Positions 40,975 to 49,438 of a DNA stretch of 64,000 nt are shown piece by piece. Positions within the stretch are counted from its first letter, which is position 1, and the number at the start of each line of letters is the position of its first letter. A program made the position numbers and the translations under genes. The notes under the pieces were generated by a model. The model did not search any database. It saw only the letters and a list, made by a program, of their open reading frames with translations, and was not told the DNA's origin. Source of the stretch: Nibrella viscosa (GTDB lineage Bacteria; Bacteroidota; Bacteroidia; Cytophagales; Spirosomataceae); contig NZ_BAABHB010000001.1 of the NCBI RefSeq assembly GCF_039541875.1, positions 992,001 to 1,056,000 on the forward strand, read 5' to 3'.

Positions 40975-42030
40975 CTACTCGCCAACTACCGCCCGGCCAG
41001 CCCTGCGAGCCATCGCCTGGGCAATCACGCTGGCGGCAATCAGTTGCAGGGCGTGGTACAGCATAATGGGCAGCAGCACAATACCCACAACGGTGGCGTC
41101 GGGAAATAATACTTTCGACATGACACTGCCCTGCACGAGCGACTTCTTGGAGCCGCAGAACAGGGCTGTAATCCGGTCTTCCCGGTTAAAGCCCATCCAG
41201 TTACCAGCCACATACGTGATGCCGTATACCAGAAAAAACAGCGCAAGCATCAGGCCGCTCAGCCCGATGATGTCCCCGGCGCTATAGCCCGCAAACATGT
41301 TCCGGGCAAAGGATTCGCAGAAGGAGGTGTATACGATCAGCAGAATTACCGATTGATCGAAATACCGGATGTATTTACGATTTCGGTCGGCAAAGCCACC
41401 GATGCGTTTGTTCAGCACCAACCCGAGTACCACCGGCAGCAATACCTGTAGGGTAAGTTTGCCTATGACCGGCCAGAGGTCAAACTCCAGCGAACTGGTG
41501 CTCAAAAACAAGCCCATCCAGAGGGGTGTAATAAATACTCCGATCAGGCTGGAGATGCTGGCGTTAAAAATCGCAGCCGGCAGGTTTCCTCCCGCAATGG
41601 AGACCATCACCACCGAAGAAGATACCGTTGATGGCAGCGCAGCCACATAAAAGGCTCCCAGCCACAGCAATGGCTGGTTCCCCGCAGCAAATACCTCCCG
41701 GACGGCCAGTACCAGCAGCGGAAACACCAGAAATGTCGTGACATGAACCAGCATATGTAGCCGCCAGTTGCTTAGCCCGGCCCGCAGTTTCTCCAGGTTC
41801 AGCCGCAGGCCATATAAGAAGAAGATGAGCGTAACGCCGTAATTGGCAATGCGGGACAACGAAAACGGGCCTTCCTGAATACCAGGGGCCGGCCACAGGT
41901 ACGCCAGCAGAATCATGCCGATCAGGGCCAGCAGGAAGCCGTCGAGGCCGGCCCGCCGGGCTAAGGCGCCCATCTGAGATAAGCGGGAAACAGAAGCTGA
42001 GTTGGCGGGTACTCCGTCGGGGGTCTTCAA
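40975..42030 (-). CDS. Bile acid:sodium symporter family transporter (SBF-like, YfeH type)
   Basis: 351 aa with about ten membrane helices, an inner-membrane transporter of the BASS/SBF-like group. Recognisable parts are GVTLIFFLYGLRLNLEKL, AALPSTVSSSVVMVSIAGGN with LPAAIFNASISS, and CGSKKSLVQGSVMSKVLFPD. These match the two crossover motifs of the fold. Substrate unknown. The start may be the internal Met20, which drops a polar lead. The gene is 15 nt downstream of a small secreted-protein gene on the same strand. Confidence 0.88.
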   Translation of the reverse strand: MKTPDGVPANSASVSRLSQMGALARRAGLDGFLLALIGMILLAYLWPAPGIQEGPFSLSRIANYGVTLIFFLYGLRLNLEKLRAGLSNWRLHMLVHVTTFLVFPLLVLAVREVFAAGNQPLLWLGAFYVAALPSTVSSSVVMVSIAGGNLPAAIFNASISSLIGVFITPLWMGLFLSTSSLEFDLWPVIGKLTLQVLLPVVLGLVLNKRIGGFADRNRKYIRYFDQSVILLIVYTSFCESFARNMFAGYSAGDIIGLSGLMLALFFLVYGITYVAGNWMGFNREDRITALFCGSKKSLVQGSVMSKVLFPDATVVGIVLLPIMLYHALQLIAASVIAQAMARRAGRAVVGE

Positions 42031-42045
42031 TAGGGCAGCAAAGCC

Positions 42046-42309
42046 TTAGTTATCGCACTTTTTAAGAGAGGTCCCGAACAGGAACCGGATACCTTTTTCT
42101 ACCAGGGACTGCGGCTGTGGCGAATCGGATGAACTGTTCTGGCGCGAACGCTTTGGGATAAAACCACGGTCGCCAAACCAGGTGAGGGACTGACTGGCCT
42201 CGGTCTTCCCTCTTTCCCGATCGTCGCCGGTGTTCTCATCGCAGACGGCCGCTTTCGTAATAGCCGCCGTTCCTACAAACAAAAGCGCACAAAGTAGGAC
42301 CTTTTTCAT
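42046..42309 (-). CDS. Small secreted hypothetical protein
   Basis: 87 aa. A signal peptide (MKKVLLCALLFVGTAAITKA) is followed by a short polar mature region with two Cys (AVCDENTGDD and KKCDN at the end) and a central SLTWFGDRGFIPKR. The mature part is about 65 residues and probably forms one disulphide. No family is recognised. It shares an operon with the SBF-like transporter, 15 nt away. Confidence 0.6.
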   Translation of the reverse strand: MKKVLLCALLFVGTAAITKAAVCDENTGDDRERGKTEASQSLTWFGDRGFIPKRSRQNSSSDSPQPQSLVEKGIRFLFGTSLKKCDN

Positions 42310-42483
42310 AAAGGGATGGATCAGGTTTGCCTTCCAAAGATAAAAAGGATCGCCAAATCTAAAAACAGGCTACCAGTTGAAGGATCATAATTCCGGGATG
42401 AACCCGTCGAATTTAGTGGTGAACACCGTAAAAAGCAGGATAAACGGTAAGCCGGTCTGGCCTGCATCAGCCCCTGCCGGCGT

Positions 42484-43155
42484 TTACATAGCCGGAATAT
42501 CGTCCTTAAGTTTTCCCTGCATGGCTTTCCGGAACTTCGCTACTTTCGGCATAGAGACCCGTTGGATGTAGGGATTTTCGGGGTGCTGCCGGTAATACCC
42601 CTGATGGTACACCTCGGCAGGATAGAAAATTCTGAACGGGACTATCTCAGTAACAACCGGGTCGCTGAAATGCCCGGAAGCGTTTACCGCCCGGATGGCC
42701 ACTTCAATACTGGCTTTTTCCTCAAGGGTACGGTAAAAGGCTACCGATCGGTATTGTTCGCCTATATCCGGACCCTGCCGGTTCAAGGTAGTAGGGTCGT
42801 GGCCGGAAAAGAATGCCTTCACCAGCGTATCGTACGAAATCACCGCCGGGTTATAATACACCTGTACCGCTTCGGCATGGCCGGTGGTATCAGTGCCTAC
42901 TTGCTCGTACGTCGGATTTTCGGTCCGGCCACCCGCATAGCCGGAAATAACTTCCCGAACCCCCTTCAGTTCTTCAAATTCTTCTTCAAGGCACCAAAAA
43001 CACCCACCGGCAAACGTGGCTACGGCCTCTCCGGGCTGGAGGGTCGGCAACCTGGCGGGGGCCTGGTCGCCGGTAGTCTTTCGGGTACTCGATTGTTGTT
43101 GCGCGCAGCCGGTCAGCAGCAGCAGACTAAGCAAGGTTGACAGAAGCCGATTCAT
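42484..43155 (-). CDS. msrA: Exported peptide-methionine (S)-S-oxide reductase
   Basis: 223 aa. Repairs oxidised methionine using a catalytic Cys in the GCFWC motif (Cys52, with Cys55). Family marks also include FEELKGVREVISGYAGG, HDPTTLNRQGPDIGEQYRS and YHQGYYRQHPENPYIQ. A lipobox (LLLTGC, Cys17) shows it is a lipoprotein, so it acts outside the cytoplasm on envelope proteins, unlike the usual cytosolic MsrA. It is monocistronic. Confidence 0.95.
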   Translation of the reverse strand: MNRLLSTLLSLLLLTGCAQQQSSTRKTTGDQAPARLPTLQPGEAVATFAGGCFWCLEEEFEELKGVREVISGYAGGRTENPTYEQVGTDTTGHAEAVQVYYNPAVISYDTLVKAFFSGHDPTTLNRQGPDIGEQYRSVAFYRTLEEKASIEVAIRAVNASGHFSDPVVTEIVPFRIFYPAEVYHQGYYRQHPENPYIQRVSMPKVAKFRKAMQGKLKDDIPAM

Positions 43156-43637
43156 AACAGGGTACGTTTGGCGAAGAAATCATATATCTGTCTTTAAACA
43201 GCAAACGGCGTAAATCAAATCCGTATTGATAAGATTTACGAAAACATATGGTGGCTATGCCGGAAAAATTAGAAAAAATCTAATCTGTGTTGGATACATT
43301 CCTCTATTCTGTGGTAGAAAGACCTCAACTTCTAACCTCTACCAGTAAATGGGTTTGGCACGGATAAGTACTTTGAAATTTTTATAACTTCCTTATTTTT
43401 AATGACTTGTGTTTTATAGGATAATCAGATCAATCGCGTTTAATCTGGTTCAAACGTCTTGATATAGAAAGAATTAAAGCTGAAGCGACCGGTTAGGTAG
43501 TTTCTAAACAATTTAATTGACAGCACTTATCAGAACGTAATTTATATGCCAGATTACGAAAAAGGTGTTTGCTGGAGGGATTTATGGCATGACTTTTTAA
43601 CCTATAAAGCATGACTAGTAAGTGAACAACAAAAAAC
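43156..43637. other. Long AT-rich intergenic region
   Basis: About 480 nt without a recognisable gene. It is visibly richer in A/T than its surroundings and carries the divergent promoters of msrA and the DUF4136 lipoprotein gene. No strong hairpin or clear promoter box was identified. Confidence 0.5.
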
Positions 43638-43643
43638 AGGAGG
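43638..43643 (+). promoter_or_regulatory. Consensus Shine-Dalgarno AGGAGG
   Basis: AGGAGG lies 5 nt before the ATG at 43649. It decides this start over the GTG at 43622. A full consensus site is unusual for this genome type and suggests strong translation. Confidence 0.7.
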
Positions 43644-43648
43644 TTATT

Positions 43649-44224
43649 ATGAAACTATTAACATTATTTACAGCTGTACTAATTTCGGTTAGTATGGCCG
43701 GTTGCGCGAACCGCGGCCAGAACGTCATCGTCAATGCAGACCAGCGATTAAATCATGACTTCAGCAATTATAAATCGTTTACCTGGGCTTCTCAGGTAGA
43801 TAATCAGCTTGATCCGGGCTTTTATTTCCTGAATGACCTGGTTCTGAAGGAGCGCATTCGTAATGCAGTTGCTTTTTCGCTGGAAGGACGAGGTTATAAC
43901 AAGGTTCAGCAGAATGCCGACCTGATCGTGAATTTTCGGGTATTTGACAAGCCGACTACCATTCAGGGCTTTACCGGATATGGCTCCGGTTATTGGGGCG
44001 ATTTACAAGTCCGAAATCCGGAGAATTCCAAAGAATTCCAGGTTGAGGCTGGTACGCTGATAATTAATCTGCTTGATAAAAATACCGGTGAAGTTGTATG
44101 GCAGGGCTTTGCCTCCGGTCTGATGGACGGAAATGTCTTTGATAAACGGGAAGATAAAATAAAGCAAGCTGTAAACCTGATTTTTGAGAAATACCCGTAC
44201 CGTGGTGATAAACTCGGTAGCTAA
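43649..44224 (+). CDS. DUF4136 lipoprotein
   Basis: 191 aa from the ATG at 43649. Signal peptide with lipobox (SMAGC). The DUF4136 domain fills the rest: NHDFSNYKSFTWAS, LKERIRNAVAFSLEGRGYNK, ADLIVNFRVFDKPTTI, AGTLIINLLDKNTGEVVWQG and the closing INLIFEKYP-like end. These are envelope proteins of unknown role. The consensus ribosome site and AT-rich leader suggest high expression. The terminator at 44253 follows. Confidence 0.88.
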   Translation: MKLLTLFTAVLISVSMAGCANRGQNVIVNADQRLNHDFSNYKSFTWASQVDNQLDPGFYFLNDLVLKERIRNAVAFSLEGRGYNKVQQNADLIVNFRVFDKPTTIQGFTGYGSGYWGDLQVRNPENSKEFQVEAGTLIINLLDKNTGEVVWQGFASGLMDGNVFDKREDKIKQAVNLIFEKYPYRGDKLGS

Positions 44225-44252
44225 GTAGAGGTGATTCTAAGAACATAAGGCG

Positions 44253-44279
44253 GACCTGCCCACTGAGGGCAGGTCTTTA
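44253..44279 (+). terminator. Intrinsic terminator
   Basis: GACCTGCCC (44253-44261) and GGGCAGGTC (44267-44275) with loop ACTGA, followed by TTTATTG. It separates the DUF4136 gene from the convergent kinase gene. Confidence 0.75.
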
Positions 44280-45488
44280 TTGTTTTACGGGAAGCAGAAT
44301 GGTAAATCGGGTACCTTGCCCCGGCGTTGAGTCGGCGTAGATTGAGCCGGCATGGTTTTCAACAATCTTTTTGCATAGCGACAGGCCAAAGCCCAGACCA
44401 GATGTTGTTGGATTAAGCTTTTTCTGGATCAGAAAAACATAGTCGCGGTAGCTGTTATCAAAACCGATGCCATTGTCGGTAAAGGTGATCTTGGCAAAAT
44501 CGATGTATTTATACTTTCCTTTAAATGCGCGGTAGCTATTATGCTGAATGATGCTACAGTTCAAATCGATGCTGGTTATGGCATCTATGTCTGGCCGGTG
44601 AAATTTAATAGCGTTATCGATCAGGTTGTAGAATAACAGTTCAAGTTGTTTCGGGTTTCCTTCAATTACCGGCAGTGGCTCTATATGCAGCGATAGCCGG
44701 TCGTAACCGGTATGAAGCCTGGCCTTATGAAGGGCACTGTCTACAATTTCGTTTAAATCGACTACGGTTGGTTTTAGTGAAGCGATATCCACGGAGACAA
44801 ACTCACGCAGGTTGGTAATCATCTGCCGGATCTGGCGGCTGGCCAGAATGGCCCGGTCAATGGCCTCATTGCCTTTTTGGGTTAGAGCTGCCCGGTTTTC
44901 CAGCTGCAGCAGATCTAGAAAAGTTGTGATCTTGCGCACCGGCTCCAGCAAGTCGTGCGATATGATCTTGTTGAACTGGGTCAGCTCCTGATTGCGCTGT
45001 TCTAACTGGCTGATTCGCCGGTCAAGTTCTTCCTTATACTGCTCCAGCTCCTGCTGGGTTCTACTTAATTCTTCGTTTTTTAACAGGGCTTCTTCGGCTG
45101 TTTTGCGTGCTTTAATTATCTCCTGCTCGTACTTTTGCCGCTGATAGACCGGGAGGCAGGCGCAGATGTTCAGGAAGCGGCCATTCTCCAGTAGGCGCGT
45201 GGCATTGACCAATACCGGCACGTCTGCCTGTGTCTTGGTTTTCAGCGAAATAAATATTTCTTCGGCTGTTCCGTGGAGCTTAATGAGCGGAAAGAAATGA
45301 GTCTGGTAGAAAATGCGGCTGGCTATTGTAAGAATCGTTTCTACGTTTCGGCCCACCAGTTCCGAAACGGTAGACCCCAACTGCCGGGCCAGCGTTTGAT
45401 TGATTTTTACGAGAATCCCCTCATCTGTAAAAGCAAAAAGGCCGCAGGGTATTACATCCAGCAAGTCGTCGTCAGTACTTTCCGTCAT
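44277..45488 (-). CDS. PAS-domain sensor histidine kinase
   Basis: 403 aa from the ATG at 45488 (MTESTDDDLLDVIPCGLFAF). A PAS domain occupies about residues 10-115, a coiled coil about 117-171, then HisKA with His178 in IISHDLLEPVRKI and a HATPase domain (NLIDNAIKFHRP, FTDNGIGFD, GLGFGLSLCKKIVENHAG). No membrane helix or receiver domain is present, so it is a cytosolic orphan kinase here. Its start overlaps the end of the RsbQ-type hydrolase gene by 17 nt. This tight coupling suggests that the hydrolase feeds a ligand to the PAS domain. Confidence 0.9.
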   Translation of the reverse strand: MTESTDDDLLDVIPCGLFAFTDEGILVKINQTLARQLGSTVSELVGRNVETILTIASRIFYQTHFFPLIKLHGTAEEIFISLKTKTQADVPVLVNATRLLENGRFLNICACLPVYQRQKYEQEIIKARKTAEEALLKNEELSRTQQELEQYKEELDRRISQLEQRNQELTQFNKIISHDLLEPVRKITTFLDLLQLENRAALTQKGNEAIDRAILASRQIRQMITNLREFVSVDIASLKPTVVDLNEIVDSALHKARLHTGYDRLSLHIEPLPVIEGNPKQLELLFYNLIDNAIKFHRPDIDAITSIDLNCSIIQHNSYRAFKGKYKYIDFAKITFTDNGIGFDNSYRDYVFLIQKKLNPTTSGLGFGLSLCKKIVENHAGSIYADSTPGQGTRFTILLPVKQ

Positions 45489-46314
45489 AAGTGTCGGCGA
45501 TATTGGCGTTGGCCGAATGCAAATAGGAAGTAATGACCGCAATGGTTTCTTCCGGCGCACTCATATGCGGGCAGTGTCCGGTTGCCTGCATTACCCGCAG
45601 TGTGCTGCCAGGCGTATGTTGATGCATGTAGTTGCCAACCGCCATTGGTGCGATCAGATCATCGGAGCATTGCATAATCAACGACGGTACTTTTAATTTT
45701 GCCAGGTCTCTGCGGTTATCCGAAAAAAAGGTTACTTCGGCAAAACGCCGGGCAATGTGCGGATCGGTTGAACAGAAGCTTTCACTCAGCTCCTCACTCA
45801 ACTCCGGCCGGTCTGTATTTTTCATGATGACCGGGGCCAGAAAGTTAGCCCAGCCGATATAATTTTTCTCCATCGTATCGAGCAGCTCATCAATGTCTTT
45901 TCGCTCAAAACCGCCGATATACGCTGTGCCCTCGTTAATGTATCGGGGAGATGGACCCACAAAAATCAGCCGGTCGAACAAGTGCGGTTCTTTTACAGCC
46001 GCCAGCAGACCAATCATGCTGCTGACCGAATGACCGACAAAAATAACGTGCCTCAGGTTTAGCGCCTGACAGATATCCAGTACGTCTTGGGTGTAGCCGT
46101 TCAGGTTGCTGTAGCGCTCGGCACTGTATGCGCTCAAATCAGATTTGCCGGAGCCTACATAATCAAACAGGACAATTTTGTATTTATTCTGAAACGATGG
46201 CGTTACAAACCGCCACATATTCTGGTCGCAGCCAAAACCGTGGGCAAAGAGCATCGGCTGGGAGCCGTTGCCAAACACCTTTACGTTGTTGCGGGCAATT
46301 ACATCGTTATTCAT
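45472..46314 (-). CDS. RsbQ-type alpha/beta hydrolase
   Basis: 280 aa from the ATG at 46314. The sequence follows the RsbQ/KAI2/D14 pattern closely: LFAHGFGCDQNMW, FDYVGSGKSDLSAYS, VGHSVSSMIGLLAA, PSPRYINEGTAYIGGFE, NYIGWANFLAPVIM. The triad falls at Ser96, Asp219 and His247, the same numbering I recall for Bacillus RsbQ. RsbQ activates the PAS phosphatase RsbP in energy stress, presumably by processing a small hydrophobic molecule. Here its partner gene is a PAS histidine kinase, overlapping by 17 nt. Ligand unknown. Confidence 0.92.
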   Translation of the reverse strand: MNNDVIARNNVKVFGNGSQPMLFAHGFGCDQNMWRFVTPSFQNKYKIVLFDYVGSGKSDLSAYSAERYSNLNGYTQDVLDICQALNLRHVIFVGHSVSSMIGLLAAVKEPHLFDRLIFVGPSPRYINEGTAYIGGFERKDIDELLDTMEKNYIGWANFLAPVIMKNTDRPELSEELSESFCSTDPHIARRFAEVTFFSDNRRDLAKLKVPSLIMQCSDDLIAPMAVGNYMHQHTPGSTLRVMQATGHCPHMSAPEETIAVITSYLHSANANIADTYDGKY

Positions 46315-46447
46315 TTTAGAAACGTGAGTAAGTAAACGAGCCACAATATACGTTTGAATTCAACAAAAGCAGGAACACCTTGTAGCCAACAACATTTTTT
46401 CAGGAATAAACTTATTTTGTGGGGTAGCCCGTATTTTTACACCCGAT

Positions 46448-46576
46448 ATGATGAACCAGCGATTCAGAACATGGCTCCGGCGGGTTGGCTGGCTCGGCTT
46501 TTTGTTCTTTTTGATCAAAGGCCTGCTCTGGCTGATTATACCGTATTTAATAGCGAAGGGCGTTTTATCCCGCTAA
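46448..46576 (+). CDS. Probable 42-aa single-pass membrane peptide
   Basis: A 42-codon ORF with two start ATGs. A basic N terminus (NQRFRTWLRR) precedes a hydrophobic segment (GWLGFLFFLIKGLLWLIIPY) and a short basic end (IAKGVLSR). That is the layout of a small inner-membrane protein with its N terminus inside. It lies 18 nt upstream of the oxygenase gene in the same direction, so it is probably the first gene of that operon. The family is unknown; coding status is inferred from composition and position. Confidence 0.5.
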   Translation: MMNQRFRTWLRRVGWLGFLFFLIKGLLWLIIPYLIAKGVLSR

Positions 46577-46594
46577 GCGTCCTATCGACCCTCT

Positions 46595-47494
46595 ATGATA
46601 CAGCCCGATTATCGCCGACGATTAGGAGTATTCCGGAACCCGGCGGTCCGGCACGAACTCCGCACCCTTGATCCCACCCGCGATTATGAGCGGATGGTGC
46701 AGCTCCTGATTGGGTATGAATTTCCGTTCGACATTAACCGGGCGCTTGAACTGGCCCTGTTTCATACCTACGCCAGTCCGCGGGTCTCGGCTCTTACCAA
46801 CCGCACGGGCGAGTTTGAACAGCACGGGCAGCGCCGGTACGATGATACGGCTATTTTGATCGCTCGTTTTATTCAGCATGGGCTTGACAGTGATAGGGGC
46901 GCGCGGGCCATTGAGCACATAAACCGCATTCATGGGTTCTACCAGATTGCCAACGAGGATTTTTTGTTTGTGCTGGCGACCTTTATCTTTTACCCTATCG
47001 ACTGGGTAAACCGGTATGGCTGGCGAAAACTAACCTCCAGCGAGGAGCAGGCTTTTTATTATTTTTTTCGGGAGGTGGGCCACCGAATGCACCTGCAGGC
47101 AATTCCCGGGAGCCTGGAAGCGTTTCGGGAATTCAACCGGCAGTATGAAGCCAACTATTTCCGGTATGCCGAAAGCAACCGACGGGTAGCCGACGCTACC
47201 ATCCGGGTGGTGCAGGGCTGGTTTCCGCGTTTCCTGAGGCCGGTAGTGAAACAGGCTGTTGCCGGCCTGATCAGCGATTCGCTGCGGCAGGCGTTTGGGT
47301 ATCCGCCACCCGCCCGCTTGGTCACGGCCCTCCTGAATGGATTGCTCTGGCTACGCAAATGGCCGCTGCGCTGGATTACGGTTAAGCCTTACCCGACACT
47401 GATCGAAAACAGCTACTACCATTCCTATCCAAACGGTGTGCCCGAGGTAGAGGCTATGGGGCCTGAAAAGCTTCTTCGCCGGATAAACAAATGA
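46595..47494 (+). CDS. MpaB / latex-clearing-type oxygenase (DUF2236 family)
   Basis: 299 aa, soluble or peripherally membrane-bound. The family pattern is visible: FDINRALELALFHTYASPRV, then an H-G-Q-R-R-Y-D-D-T segment, RAIEHINRIHGFYQIANEDF, and DWVNRYGWRKLTSSEEQAFY with a later REVGHRMHL. Conserved His residues in these segments are expected haem ligands in Lcp-type enzymes. Such oxygenases act on isoprenoid or lipid-like substrates; the substrate here is unknown. A 42-aa membrane peptide gene lies directly upstream. Confidence 0.82.
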   Translation: MIQPDYRRRLGVFRNPAVRHELRTLDPTRDYERMVQLLIGYEFPFDINRALELALFHTYASPRVSALTNRTGEFEQHGQRRYDDTAILIARFIQHGLDSDRGARAIEHINRIHGFYQIANEDFLFVLATFIFYPIDWVNRYGWRKLTSSEEQAFYYFFREVGHRMHLQAIPGSLEAFREFNRQYEANYFRYAESNRRVADATIRVVQGWFPRFLRPVVKQAVAGLISDSLRQAFGYPPPARLVTALLNGLLWLRKWPLRWITVKPYPTLIENSYYHSYPNGVPEVEAMGPEKLLRRINK

Positions 47495-47552
47495 AGGGGT
47501 AAGGGGCTTTAGTAAAAATACTACCTTATTTTCAGCTAACCAGTAGCCCACT

Positions 47553-49115
47553 ATGCGCCGACTCCTGCTTTTCTTTTGGTATCAACTGGCGGTTGGCCTG
47601 GTACAGGCTCAGGTCGCCACGCCCGTAGCGCCCGACAAAGTGTATGGGGAGCTGTTTGTGGATGTGCAGATGGCCAGAATCTTCCCCGACAGCAAGACCT
47701 TTGTCGACTGCATTCCCAAACGAGCCCCCATTGATATTATAAACGACTATCGGCAAATCAAAGCTAACCCGGCCATCCGCTTTTCGCTGGAGCGCTTTGT
47801 CCAGGAAAACTTTGAGCTGCCGGCACAGGTGGGTACTACCTATCAGTCTGACCGGAACGAGGATGTAAAAAGCCATATCCGGGAGCTTTGGGCGGTACTC
47901 AAGCGCACCCCTGACCAAATCAGCCCCGGCAGTTCCCTGTTGCCGTTACCGAATGCCTACATTGTACCCGGAGGGCGCTTTCGCGAAGTGTACTATTGGG
48001 ATAGTTACTTTACCATGCTGGGCCTGCAGGAGAGTGGTGAGGAGGCTGTGGTCGAAAATATGATCCGCAACTTTGCCTATCTTATCAGCACCTATAACCA
48101 TATTCCGAACGGGAACCGGACCTATTACCTCTCGCGGTCGCAGCCGCCGTTCTTCTCCCTGATGGTAGAGTTGCTGGCTGCCCGAAAAGGTGAAGGCGTG
48201 TACCAGGAATTCCTGCCGGCGCTGCGGCAGGAGTACGACTACTGGATGGATAATACCAAACTTACCAAACACGTGGTGCGAATGCCCAACGGTAGTCTGC
48301 TCAACCGCTACTATGACCAGGATGTAATTCCCCGGCAGGAGTCGTTCTACGAAGATTCCGTGCTGGCCCGAGAGAGTAATCCGGCCGACCGGGCGGCCCT
48401 GTACCGGCACCTTCGCTCCGGTGCCGAGAGCGGCTGGGATTTCAGCACCCGCTGGTTTGCCGACGGCGAAAACCTGGCTACCATTCGGACCACAGACATC
48501 GTCCCCGTTGATCTGAACGGCCTGCTCTATCATTTGGAGGTGACGCTCAGCCGGGCCTACGCACAAACGGGCAACAGCCGGGAGGCCCGGAATTTTCGCC
48601 GGCTCGCCTATAGCCGCCAAAAAGCCATCAACAAATACTGCTGGAATCCGCAGGATGGCTGGTACTACGATTATGTGCTGCCCAACCGTAGCCGCTCCCG
48701 CGAAATGACCATCGCCGGTATGTCGCCCTTCTTTTTTCGGATTGCCCCCCACAATCGAATAGGAACCGTTACGGCTGTGCTGGAGCAGAATTTCCTGAAA
48801 CCGGGTGGAGTGGTTACTACCCTGAAAACATCAGGGCAGCAGTGGGATGCGCCCAACGGCTGGGCACCCTTGCAGTGGATGACCGTTCAGGGCCTGGAAA
48901 ACTACGGCCGCAGTGATCTGGCCCGCGAAATAGCCCGGCGCTGGGCCGGCCTGAACATCCGGGTGTACAAAGCCACCGGTAAACTGATGGAGAAGTACAA
49001 CGTCATCGACACCAACCTGGAAGCCGGTGGTGGCGAGTACCCCTCTCAGGACGGCTTTGGCTGGACCAACGGCGTGTTGCTGAAGCTTATGAACACGTAT
49101 AAAGTAGGGGAGTGA
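47553..49115 (+). CDS. treA: Periplasmic trehalase (GH37)
   Basis: 520 aa. Hydrolyses trehalose to two glucose. A signal peptide ends near VQA (residue 19). Both trehalase signatures are present, PGGRFREVYYWDSYFTMLGL at about 139-158 and QWDAPNGWAPLQW at about 430-442. An acidic-aromatic GGGEYPSQDGFGWTNGVLL follows near the C terminus, with the catalytic acid and base residues expected in SGWDFSTRWF and GGGEY. Length matches E. coli TreA. It may be independently transcribed. Confidence 0.95.
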   Translation: MRRLLLFFWYQLAVGLVQAQVATPVAPDKVYGELFVDVQMARIFPDSKTFVDCIPKRAPIDIINDYRQIKANPAIRFSLERFVQENFELPAQVGTTYQSDRNEDVKSHIRELWAVLKRTPDQISPGSSLLPLPNAYIVPGGRFREVYYWDSYFTMLGLQESGEEAVVENMIRNFAYLISTYNHIPNGNRTYYLSRSQPPFFSLMVELLAARKGEGVYQEFLPALRQEYDYWMDNTKLTKHVVRMPNGSLLNRYYDQDVIPRQESFYEDSVLARESNPADRAALYRHLRSGAESGWDFSTRWFADGENLATIRTTDIVPVDLNGLLYHLEVTLSRAYAQTGNSREARNFRRLAYSRQKAINKYCWNPQDGWYYDYVLPNRSRSREMTIAGMSPFFFRIAPHNRIGTVTAVLEQNFLKPGGVVTTLKTSGQQWDAPNGWAPLQWMTVQGLENYGRSDLAREIARRWAGLNIRVYKATGKLMEKYNVIDTNLEAGGGEYPSQDGFGWTNGVLLKLMNTYKVGE

Positions 49116-49438
49116 GGAGACAGGAGTAACGGCCCGGTGGGTTTTGGTTCGTCATGGGCTTTCTGAACATGCCTGCCGGGTAGTGGTACAGGTCAAACAC
49201 TTCCTGTTGACCAGGATTACACTTATTCGACAGAACTCGGTACAGCATAGAACAGGTAACCAGATACCATGCACCGAATACCGGCGAAGGTGGTCGGGGC
49301 GGTACCATCAACAATGCAGTATCGGATCCAGTCAGTAGAACCACCCAGGACATTGGATGGATACGTTCTGAAAACAGAGCTGGTTTTTGGTAAATGCCGC
49401 AGAAAGCCTACCTTTCGCCCACAAAATCCTATTAAATC
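49116..49438. other. Intergenic region between trehalase and GH30 genes
   Basis: About 320 nt with no supportable gene. Short frames are open on both strands but none looks like a protein family. It may hold the promoter and a long leader of the GH30 gene. Confidence 0.45.

Noticed and set aside
43360..43382. Sigma-54-like TTGGCACGG sequence upstream of the DUF4136 gene
   Set aside because: The -24-like half is present, but no TTGC-type -12 element lies at the required spacing.
47946..48752. 268-codon minus-strand frame
   Set aside because: Antisense to trehalase, including both of its signature regions.
49087..49353. 88-codon minus-strand frame between trehalase and GH30
   Set aside because: Several frames are open here on both strands, none with family features; composition does not single one out.
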